From positions 89,004,294 through 89,068,293 of the forward strand of contig NC_069662.1 of the NCBI RefSeq assembly GCF_027244095.1: a stretch of DNA of 64,000 nt. Reading direction: 5' to 3'. The DNA is from Hemicordylus capensis (taxonomy: Eukaryota; Chordata; Lepidosauria; Squamata; Cordylidae). Within the stretch, counting starts at the first letter, position 1. Each line of letters opens with the position of its first letter. The notes beneath the pieces are model-generated. The model had not been told where the DNA came from. It saw only the letters and a list, made by a program, of their open reading frames with translations, and made no database searches. Shown here piece after piece: positions 11,901 to 23,900 of this stretch. Both the position numbers and the translations under genes were made by a program.

Positions 11901-14900
11901 TTTTTCAAGAGTTCTACAGGATTGGCTCCTTAAATATTTGATGGCAGCTGCTAGAAATCTGTAATATCTTTTCTAGCCATGTATAAAGAGAGATGGGATA
12001 AAATGTAACAAAACAAAGACTTTATTTGCATCTGCCAATAGGAATGCAGAAGCATAAAACTGGTATAGCAATGACTAAGATGGTCTTTTAAAAGCCATAG
12101 GTGGTAGTTCTCAAACATTTTATATATGGAGCTCAACACAAGTACATTTCCTTTGTTCAGGATCCCCTGTAAGCCCCATCCATCAGTTCTTTGAGCGGCA
12201 ATTTTCAACACCCACAACCAGCACTCTGGCAACCCATTTACAGGTGAAACTCAGAAAATTAGAATATCGTGCAAAAGTCCATTAATTTCAGTAATGCAAA
12301 TTAAAAGGTGAAACTGATAGATGAGACAGACGCATTACATGCAAAGCGAGATAAGTCAAGCCTTAATTTGTTATAATTGTGATGATCATGGCGTACAGCT
12401 CATGAAAACCCCAAATCCACAATCTCAGAAAATTAGAATATTACATGGAACCAAGAAGACAAGGATTGAAGAATAGAACAATATTGGACCTCTGAAAAGT
12501 ATAAGCATGCATATGTATTCAGTACTTGGTTTGGGCCCCTTTTGCAGCAATTACTGCCTCAATGCGGCGTGGCATGGATGCTATCAGCCTGTGGCACTGA
12601 TGAGGTATTATGGAAGGGCAGGATGCTTCATTAGCGGCCTTCAGCAATTCTGCATTGTTTGGTCTCATGTCTCTCATCCTTCTCTTGGCAATGCCCCATA
12701 GATTCTCTATGGGGTCAGGTCAGGTGAGTTTGCTGGCCAATCAAGCACAGTACACTGTATACTTTTCAGAGGTCCGATATTGTTCTGTTCTTCAATCCTT
12801 GTCTTCTTGGTTCCATGTAATATTCTAATTTTCTGGGATTGTGGATCTGGGGTTTTCATGAGCTGTACGCCATGATCATCACAATTATAACAAATTAAGG
12901 CTTGACTTATCTCGCTTTGCATGTAATGCGTCTGTCTCATCTATCAGTTTCACCTTTTAATTTGCATTACTGAAATTAATGGACTTTTGCACGATATTCT
13001 AATTTTCCGAGTTTCACCTGTATAAAGTACCTGAGACCAACTGTTGATCTCATCAGGGGCGTAGCTAGGGGAGAGGGGGCCCATGTTATCCAGTCTCCCT
13101 GGAGCCCCCTTGGAGCGAGGGAGATAATGAAGAAAATAGGGAGGGGTGGAGCTAGGGGCCCCTCAGGAGCTGGGGGCCCAGGTTCTTTGGATCCATCTGT
13201 TCAATTATAGCTACACCCCCGGGTCTCATCCTACCATATGGGTAATGTTGAGGTCCTGCTCCTGTCTCCATTCTTGAGACAAAGAAGAAGGGGCAAAACT
13301 CTTTGATCCTAAGTCACTTGCAAGATACCAAAGTGGTGTGGCAGAAGTCTGTTGTCCCTCTCTACTGGCAAAACATTCCTAACACCCTCATCACATAAGT
13401 CTATTTGATGGGTTCAGAAGTTAGACCTGCTACACTAGTGTATTTCACTTCAAAAAGCCAGCACTTACTTAGTCATATAGTCCACAAGATTATCATAAAA
13501 GGGTTGTCCTTCCTGAGACTTATAAAACTGTGCTGCCATATCAGGAGTTATAAGTGTTTCTTTCATTTCGGATATAATAAATCCAGCTTCTTTTACCTTG
13601 TTTATAATCTTCTCTAAGAGGGAACAAAAAGAAATGTGCATATTTAAGTTTTAAAATATTCAGAATTGAGACTTTTAAGAGATCTTAAATGTTTAAAAAA
13701 TTGGCAAGTGCAAATAATTATAATTGTTTGCATACAGTGTACATTACCAAAATACATACTTTTAGTTTTTGTTACTTTTTAATTGTGTCACTTTAACTGC
13801 ATTGTTCGTAGAAAATTTTTATCATGTATGTAATTTTGAGCACCAGGCAATTAGAACTGACACTCAATAAATTTATGAAGAAATAATTACAAAAAAATTA
13901 AATAGTAAAAAGGAAAGATCACAAATTCATCTCATATACAATAGACAAGACTTCCAGAAAAGAAGCAGCCCAATACCAACTGCATACTTCATTTTGCATC
14001 TTAAATCTGACTCATGCTGGATGATGAAAGTATATAGTTTATATTGGGCTGCTTCTTTAAGATCATATTCCATAAGAAACTTTCGGAAGGCAAAACGTTT
14101 AATCAAGTTTGATTAAAGACTGGAAACTGAAATCTGCTGGTCAATTTTGGAGAATTTATCTCCAAAATTGCACTTCTTTTTCAAACACTTTTGAAAGTGT
14201 TTGCCATGGGTCTGTGGCAAACACTATTGGGTTTCCAGGGTGTAAAAGTCAGGATGTTAAAGGAGCTCAAGAAGAGCATATTTAGTGAGGCTAGAATCTG
14301 AGGCCTTGTGCTCAGAGAAGGAGAAGTGGAAGCAGGGCTGGCAATAGGGGTGGGCAAACCAGACAATTGCCCAGGGCGCCTACCTGAAGGGGCACCAACC
14401 TAAGCTTGGTGACTCACTGTTATTTGAGTGTACTGTATGCAGTGAGCTAGAAGAGGGGAAAAAGGTCGCTCACACACTATGCAATGCATCATGAACCGTT
14501 AAGAACTCTGCTTGTGCTGCTGCTGCATCAATGTAAACACCATCAACAGAGTTATGCACCAGGGTAGCAGCGCTCTTGCAGAACATTGCAGAAATGCAGT
14601 TTATTAATGGGACACCCACTGAAAATAATGGGCAAGCCATTGTGCCACTATGTTTGAGCAACGTTGCACAGGAGCACAGCTACACAACTCCACTGACAGT
14701 GTTTACACTCATGCAACAGTCCGGGGGGGGGCTCCTACTGCTCCCATTGCATTGCAAAGTAAGTGAGTGAGTGTGAACTTGTTATTCACAGTTCTACAGG
14801 TTGATTGGATACTAACTACAAAAATAATTTCCATTGGTTACCATGGGGGCGACCGTGGAGACACCAAGGACACTCCCTGCACAGAGCACTATTTATTCTA

Positions 14901-17900
14901 GGGCCAGTCCTAAATTGAAGTTCACTCATGCCAGTTTTGGAACGTATGAAGCTGCCTCATACCGAGTCAGACCTTGCTTCATCTAGTTCAGTATTGTCTA
15001 CTGATTGGCGATAGCTCTCTGGAGTTTCACAGATGGGTCTTCCCCATCCTACCTGGAGGTTGAACCTGGGACATTCTACATACACATAGGAACATTGGAA
15101 CATAGGAAACTGCCATATACTGAGTCAGACCACTGGTCTATCTAGCTCAGTATTGTCTTCACAGACTGCCAGTGGCTTCTCCAAGGTTGCAGGCAGGAAT
15201 CTCTCTCAGCCCTATCTTGGAGAAGCCAGGGAGGGAACTTGAAACCTTCTGTTCTTCCCAGAGCGGCTTCATCCCCTGAGGGAATATCTTGCAGTGCTCA
15301 CACATCAAGTTGTGCACTACCATTGAGCTATGGGTGTTCCTGATTTGTAAAGGAATAGAGGCCACCTGAACTTGGGTGGGTGTATATGTGTCAACATATA
15401 TAATCAATAAAGACAAAAAGCCCTTAGCTAATTTTAATAGGTTATTATGGGGACTTCAGAGACTAACTCAGGAAATATTGGATGGGTAAGTACGTAAGTA
15501 AGTAAATTTATTACGGTCCTTAGACCAGATATTGGATGGGTCATTTCAAACACCACAGGATTATAATTCAGCATATATCTGAAGTGATTAAAACATTTAA
15601 CTGAATATTTTTTTTAAATCATGTTTTCTGATGGCAAAAAATTAGAATAAGTTTGTAGAGTAAAGTTCAATTTTAAAATTGCTATATCTCAGCCATTTTA
15701 TATCCAAACTGCATGAGATTTGGAGGAATGGTGTCACCTGTCACTTAGTTGATGTTCAGGCAGACTGAAGAGAGAGTTTCAATTTTATGACCAATAGAAT
15801 GTCCAGGTTTTATATTGGCAGAATGTCAAAACAACTCTTCCTCTTAACTGTGCTGGCACTACCATGCCAGTATAAATGTTGCAAGATCTTTTTACAAAAC
15901 CAAAATGCTTAAGTATAAAAAACATTTTGCACTCTGCTATTCATCCAACCCCTAGACACTTCATCCATCCTGTTCTCTATGTTGTTTACCTTTGTGTTCC
16001 TCAGGAACAGTTGGTTTAATGAGAGCAAGGGTGTTTTCCACAGGGAAGAAAAAGTTTATTTCCTTTGCAGCTTGCTCAGAGGTTGTACTGCCATGCAGCT
16101 GATTGATAGGTGAATTGTCAATTGCAAATGCAGCACGTAAGCTAGGGATAATGAATTCAGTAAATTAGATATATAACGTGGAGGCTTCATGATTTCAGCT
16201 TACCACATCAAACTCTTTCTTCAATGGATAACTTTATTTTAAATTGAGAATTTACATAGCTGCACATTTATCATTGATACCAGTATGTGGATGTGAGGAA
16301 TTGTTATTCCTTTTCTCAGATTTTGTGAGAACTGCTCAGGAATCTTTTTTGTGACCAGCATCCTGATTAATAGTGCGCACATGCTTCTGACAAAAGCACA
16401 TGTGCAGTGGTAGCCTCCATGCTTCTGAAGTGAGGGCACTTGTACAAGAGTGAGGCAATTTTTGCAGCTCTTCTCTTGCTCAAGAGCTGGTCTTGTGGTA
16501 GCAAGCGTGTCTTGCTCCCTTTGCTAAGCAAGGTCTGCCTTAGTTGCATTTGAATGGGAGACTACATGTGTGAGCACTGTAAGATATTCCCCTTAGGAGA
16601 CTGAGCTGCTCTGGGAAAAGCAGAAGGTTCCAAGTTCCTTCCCTAGCATATCCAATATAGGGCTGAGAGAAACTCCTGCCTGCAACCTTGAAGAAGCTGC
16701 TGCCAGTCTGTATAGACAATACTGAGCTAGATGGACCTATGGTCTGACTCAGTATATGGCATATGCTTTTGATATTCTCCATGTTTTTTACATTTTTCTT
16801 TTCTTCTGCCAAATGCAAGACTGAATCAATGCAGGAAATATTGTAAGCAATATCCTTCATCCCTCAACATCCCTCAACAACTGTTTTAAAGCAACAAAAA
16901 TTTAAGTATTCTATAGTACTGTGAAGCTGAGATCCGAAATGCATCAGTGAATCTACATTAAAATGCAATTTTATCAGGATTTGCGGGCTTTTTTGATATA
17001 CAGAAACACCTCATTAATTGCGGGTCCAGCACTCATGGTTTCACGTATCTGCGGTTGGGTAATTAGCACCTGACCAGAATACACTGAAAAAATGAGGGGA
17101 AAGGATTAAACCTGCATATCTGTGGGTTGGGGTGGATGGAAATGTCCTTGGAGATCATTTCCGGACACCTTGTTTTCATGAGCCATTTTTTTGGGCACAT
17201 TTACTTTTAAAATGGAGCAAAACCCACAATCTTTGGCCAGTTTTCAGCACTATGGAGTACTCTGGAGCATGTTAGGGCACTCTGGGGGGTCATTTGGGGG
17301 GAATTTGAGAAATTGGGGAAATCAGCTATTTTCAGCCAATTTTGGGCAGTCTGGGAACCTAACCCTCCAATCCCTAGAGTCCCAATGCTCCATCATCCAC
17401 ACATTCACTATCTATGCCCCCACCCTAGTGTGAAGATGCTGTGCTAGCCAGATCTGCTGTGTTCAGGAGTTTGTGCTAGAATATTGTTATGTTAGTGCCA
17501 ATATGTTTGTACTTGTGCATCGGTAGCATGCCTCCTGCTGTGAAACTTCTTTCTCACGTTTTCCAGAGAACGTTTATGTAGGAGGGCAAGAGGGCAACTT
17601 CAAACATCCCTATGACTTCACACAGCTACCAAGCTGTCTTGCACTAGCACAATTTTGTTCATTGCACAAGTGCAACATTAGTCTGGATATCAGCCAGTAT
17701 CAGTGGCAAACAAAACAATAAGCTTGTTCATATAACCATTAAGTGGGTAGGCCGCTTCAGGAGCTCTGTGTAATCCCAATTTCTGGTTGTGTGGCCAGAG
17801 TGATTCAATACTTTTTCATCATACTTTGTCAATATGCTGGATAAGAGTGCTAGGTAGGACTATGCCATCAGAGCCTGCGCCTATCTCCCACATAATCACT

Positions 17901-20900
17901 TTCCCCTCCTTCAACCTAACTTTTAACTTTTAACTCACACACAACCAAAAATCGGAAGTGTGCACAACTCCTGAAGGTGGGTATGACACTTGTCCTACCC
18001 ACTTAATGGTCATGTGAACAAGTCTAAAAATTTGTAGCACATTTTATTTTATAGACCTGTGCACAGAAATAAAAGCTGAGATCAGGTTGGACCCAATCTG
18101 ATCTTTTCTTGTAAATGTCAGTTCAGGGTCCTTTGGACCCCTCCGAATGCTGGGATCAGAGTAGGAGTCAGGGCTGGCCCTGAGACTGGAGTCATGATTG
18201 AGTTGGAGTTGGGAAAACCTGGCGGGCGGGGGGATTAAATAACTGTGGCTACTCACTGTGTGAACCCAGAAGGAAAATAACATAACGCCACAGGGAAAAT
18301 GATGTGACATCAGGGAATCTCAGAAGAAACCCAGAAATCAGCTGTTTCTTGAAGTTGTGAATCAAAAATTGGCTTTAAAACTTTAAAGAAATTCTTTAAA
18401 AATCAGATTTATGCAGGTGTAGGCAGACAGGCAGACAGAGAGGCTAGAAGATGTATCTCCTCCTTAAGCCTCAGTCACAACCCTCCTCAACCCCCCTCAC
18501 TGCCATTTGGAGCTCTGGAAAGCTCCAATTCTTTTGTAAAAGGGGTCAGAGAAGTCTGATCCAAACTGGACTGGACAAGTTTGAGTATGGACTCCCTCCA
18601 AACCCCTCCAATCCAGCTATGCAGAGGCCTGTTATTCTATATCCCCCATGCTTATGTTGCATGTAACTTTGCTCTTATTAAAATGTTCACTACTTAATTC
18701 ATTATTGTTTTAAAGAGGCACAATATGCTTCCTGTGATATAATGTGTGATGGATCATGTGTCAATGAATGATTTGCTGCAGATACTCATAGATGTGTGCA
18801 AGCTACTTGTGTAATTGTGTTCCCTGCAAAATGCTGTAGTAGTCGATGCTGTCCAGATGATGGCACTATCGTTACATGAGATACAGCATAGCAGTCACTT
18901 ACCTGCTTTCCATACAGTGCAGCCATCTTCATTTACCAAGCGAACATTTATGAATAATGTGCAATTATTTCAAAAATTACCTTTCTGGGCTTTGTTGCTT
19001 TGCGTCCTCAACAATCTTTGGGCCCAATAAATTTCTCCATTTTTGTACTGCATTATCTCGAACCAAAGCAAGTGCAAGAGTTGGCCCACTGTTCAGTGCA
19101 AATACAGCAACTTAGAGAAAACAACTTTTAACATATGAGAATATGAAATATTTTAAAATATTTTTGCTCAGGATATGATTATTATTAAGAAATTCAGTGC
19201 AACTGAAGTTGGTTCAAACTAGAGCAATTCTGTGTTGTTCTTCCAAGTACCCGAAAATCCATTCCAGCGTTTTCAGTAAAATGAAGAGAATAAGCAATAA
19301 GCAACTAGACAAAGAAAGGGATAAACTGACCTGTTAAAGGCCTCTTAAGGTGTGACTATCAATGCAATCTCCCCATCAAAACAGTTTAAATTTAGAAACA
19401 TTTAATCACTTAATAAAGCTTGTTACCCATGTATGATATTTCTAGTGGGGTTTTTTTTTAAGTTATTTGTGAAACAAGAACTTGGTACACAAGAGCCCAA
19501 GAATTACTAAAGCAAATTCGAGTTTGTTTGTTTTTTGTTTTTAAACACTTTACAGGACCCATCCGCCACATTTTGCCTTAATTTAGGACAAAATGGACAG
19601 ATTTTTTTCCTCCTAATCTGAAAGACATTTCTCCTATGTCCTTCATTGGTCCCAGAAGCTAGTGCTGGCCCTGGAAATAGCTGGATTAAATGGTAGGTCC
19701 ACTTTGACCCTGATGAACTCTGATGAAGTTCAACATGGACAATAGTATGATTTACTGCTCAGTTTATGTTTCTGTTGTGGCAGCTGTTGAGAGACTGACT
19801 CTCAGGAAAAAAAAAATGGTGACCACACGGATGGTGTGGTGCACATCCTGGAATCATAGTTTGTGTTATAGTACATTATATGTAGTAGATATGATTTTGT
19901 ATTCTTATTAATTATGGGCAGATTCAGATGGGCACTGGTAGCTCTGAAGCTGGTAACATCTCAGTAAAATGCCAGTACACGAGAGCATGAGCTTCCAGCA
20001 GGTGTGACATCTGAACTTGCCAAATCTGGATTCTTAGCCTGACTTTCAGATTTTTGGGACAGTAGTTTGTAAAACATTGGGTGGAGAATTTCAGAAACCA
20101 GATTTGGGTGGGTTCTTCATATGCCCTACCTGCTGGGAGAATGTGCTCTCGCGTACTCACATTTTATCAAGACATTACCAATTTAGGAAGCCGCTGGCAG
20201 TTGTCTGAACCTGTCCTATATGAATACCTGATTATCATTTGATTCCCATCCTTAGACTTATTAAATAATTATTGCAGCGAGTTTCAGTTTTATTGCTGCA
20301 TTGTGTAAAATACATTCATGTTCTTGTGTTTCAATCTGTTGCTTTTCAATAAGTGTACCTGGTCATATGTTCAAGAAGAGTTGGGAAATAATCTTCATTT
20401 TCATGCTCCTTGTAAAACTCACGTGCTTGTTCTTCTGACAGAACAATTTCTTTTTGCATTGCTATAGCAAAACCATCGTCCTTAATTCTTTGCAGAATAG
20501 AATCTACATGGGGAAAGTTATAATAGTCAATCGTTGCTATAGATACATCATGATCATGGGAACTAGTTCCAGAGCCATTGTCAGATTTACAGGAGTGCTG
20601 TCATCTGGGCCCAAACCTCCCTTGCCCTAGGAAGAGGCAGGCCAGGGCAGACAACACTACAGGGCTTCTCAAGCGGGCCCCTAGCAACTGCCCAAGGGTG
20701 CTGCCCTGCAATGCCAGTCCTGGCTGATACACCCCAAAAGTGGGATGCTGCAAATTCAATTCATCCTGCCAAGCCTATTACACTTTCCTGCCTAATACAT
20801 TTTCCCTAAGCTCCATCCAATCAAATATCCTCTTACATGCTCCACCCCATCTCCACCTTAGTATTAGCCATTAGCTTGCTATTATTATTATTATTATTAT

Positions 20901-23900
20901 TATTTTATTTGATTTCTATACCAGTTGTTATTTTCTATACCAGTTTCTATAGTCAGTTCTATAGATTTCTATACCAGTTTCTATAGTCAGTTGCTATTAG
21001 CCAACTAAACTGAACCTCTATATTCAGAGCCAGCAGACTTCTAAATACCAGATGCTGGAAACAAACAATAGAGACCCATTGTCCTCATGCCTTGATTTAA
21101 AGGTTATTAAAGATGCAGGACTAATCACAGTTGGCAAAGGATTGCTGGATTTGATGGAGACAAAAGACCTGCCAAAGGCCACAAAGAGTACAAGGATCTG
21201 AATTCCAAATATCAACCCCCAATCAATCCCTTTTCTATTAATTTAATTTATTTTTATTTATTTATTTAAAAATATTTCTATACTGCCCAAAACTTGCATC
21301 TCTGGGCAGTTTACAATTAAAATCATTTAACACATTAGATCAATTAACAATTCAAATAATTTAAAACATTAAAACATTTTAAACCCAATATTAAAAATTA
21401 AAACTATAAATCTTATTTTTTAAAATTACATTTTATATCCCGCTCTTCCTCCAAGGAGCCCAGAGTGGTGTACTACATACATAAGTTTCTCCTCACAACA
21501 ACCCTGTGAAGTAGATTAGGCTGAGAGAGAAATGACTGGCTCAGAGCCACCCAGCAAGTATTTGGCTGAATGGGGATTTGAATTCAGGTCTCCCCAGTCC
21601 TAGTCCAGTACTCTAACCACTACACCATGCTGGCTCTTTCAAAGCCTCTTTCAATTCAAAGCCTGGGTGAATAAATGTGTCTTCAGTGCCTTTTTAAAAG
21701 TTGCAGAGATGGGGAGGCTCTTATTTCAACAGGGAGCGCATTCCAAAGTCCAGGGGCAGCAATTGAGAAGGCCCATGCCTGAGTAGTTGCCAGAAGAGTT
21801 GGCGGCAAACACAGATGAACCTCTCCAGATGATCTTAACAGGCGGCAGGGCTCATGGTGAAGAAGACGTTCTCTTAATTTAATTTAATTTAATTTAATTT
21901 AATTTAATTTAATTTAATTTAATTTAATGAGACGCTCTCTTAAATTTACCCTCCATTCATTTCCTGTTCAAACATTAATTCTCCCTCATTGAATTTACCC
22001 CTAAAACATCAATTTCTCTTTGGGATCCTCCCACAATTCATCCATTTAAATCCTGCTTTTTCTTATGTAAATAGCTCATGCGGGACCCTGTGATCCAGAT
22101 CAGGACCAAAGGGATGTGGAAGAGCTTTAAGTATACCTTGCCATGGTCTCAAATCAGATAGGTCCCCTGCATGCATGCTATTTGTCCTACGAAAGGTAGC
22201 AGCTTCCCCTCCAAGACAAATTACACTGACATTCTAACAGGTAACGGGGGTAACTGGGAGGTAACTGGCCCCTCTGCCTCCTGTGGAGTTTCCATCCCAG
22301 ACAGGGAACAGCCTGCTTGTCTGCTGCCAAGTTCTAGCTGGCTGGTTGCCAGCCCCCAGACTGCTGAAGGGAACCACCTGTCGCTTGTTCTGGGAGCTAC
22401 TTGTGAAAGGAGTGGCTTTTGGGGCTTGCTGGCTTAAAAGCAAGGAGGCTTGCCAAAGGTGTAGCTGCTGCCTGTAGGTGGCCACCAAAGAGGGCTGGGC
22501 CTTTGGGGCTGGGTTGTGTTAGGCCTTTTGCAGATATGTGTTTGGGCTCTCTTGGGTGGGATGGCTCTGGGGGACTTCAATATCCATTTTTGGGCTGGCT
22601 TGTCTGGTGCGGCTCAGGAGTTTATAGCAGCCATGACAACTATGGGCCTATCCCAATTAGTTTCTGAACCAACTCATTTGCCAGCCATGCACTCGATTTG
22701 GTCTTTTGTTCGGATCGGGGAGTGTTCCATGGGTGGGGGATCCAGTGGTTTCCCTATTGTCATGGATGGACCACTACCTGGTTAAGGTTGTTCTCATAGC
22801 CGCGATCCACCCCTGCAGAGGTGGTGGACCTATTAGGATGGTCCATCCAAAAAGGCTGCTGGACCCAGTAGGATTTCAAAAGACCTTGGAAGATTTTGAT
22901 GTTGGTGTGGCTGGTGATTCTGTCTATGCCCTGGTGGGAACCTGGAACAGGGAACTCATCAGGGCAGTAGACATGATTCCGACCTGCTTCAAAAATGGCC
23001 CCTTGGTATACTGAGGAGTTGCAGGGGCTGAAGCGGTTGGGTAGGTGACTAGAGCGCAAGGAGGAGGAGAACTCAGTTTGAATTGAGAACTCAGCATGTG
23101 ACCCATTTGAAAACTTATGTGGTGGTGGTGCGTGCAGTGAAAAACAGTTTTTGGTCTGTATGCATTGTGAACTGCAGGTTTGTGCTCAGCAGAGTTATCC
23201 TGGGTTGTGAGGAGTTTGGTCTCTGCTCCTTCTACCTCAGATCAGTCCCCAGGGTCGTTCTGCTGTGATGCTTTTAATGGGTTCTTTGTGAACAAGATCT
23301 CCTGTATTCAGGCCGACTTGGACTCCACTATTTTTGCAGGGTCTATGGAGGAGGTGTCCAGCAATCCCTCTTGCATTATTAGATTTGATCAGTTTCAATC
23401 TGTAACTCCTGCGGATGTGGACAAGCTGCTTGGGGCGGTGCGGCCTACCACCTGTTTTCTGGATTCTTTCCTGACTTGGCTGCTTCCGTCTAGCTGGGAG
23501 ATTGTTGGAGGTGGCCTAGAGGCGGTAAATAAACACATACATACATACCTACATACTCATTCCAGACAAATTCCAGTTGTTCAGTATCCAGGGATGCATA
23601 CAGATGTACATAATGCATCACTGAGGGAAGGTAGGGTGCCCCCTTGTCTGAAGGAGGCATTGGTTAGACCACTCCTAAAGAAGCCTTCCCTAACCCCTTA
23701 GCGATGGATAGTTACAGGCCAAATCTCCAGTCTCCCTTGGTTGGGCAAGGTGATTGAGAGGGTGGTGGCCTACCAGCTCCAGGAAGTCTTGGAGGAAACT
23801 GATTATCTAGACCCATTTCAGTCTGGCTTTAGAGCTTGCTATGGAGTTGAGACAGCCTTGGTCAACCTTTACCGGGGAATCGACAGAGGGAGTGTGACTC

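Noticed and set aside
20590-20735. Possible hAT copy ending in 'gccagtcctgg'
   Set aside because: It resembles the end at 14333, but the other terminus and target duplication could not be located.
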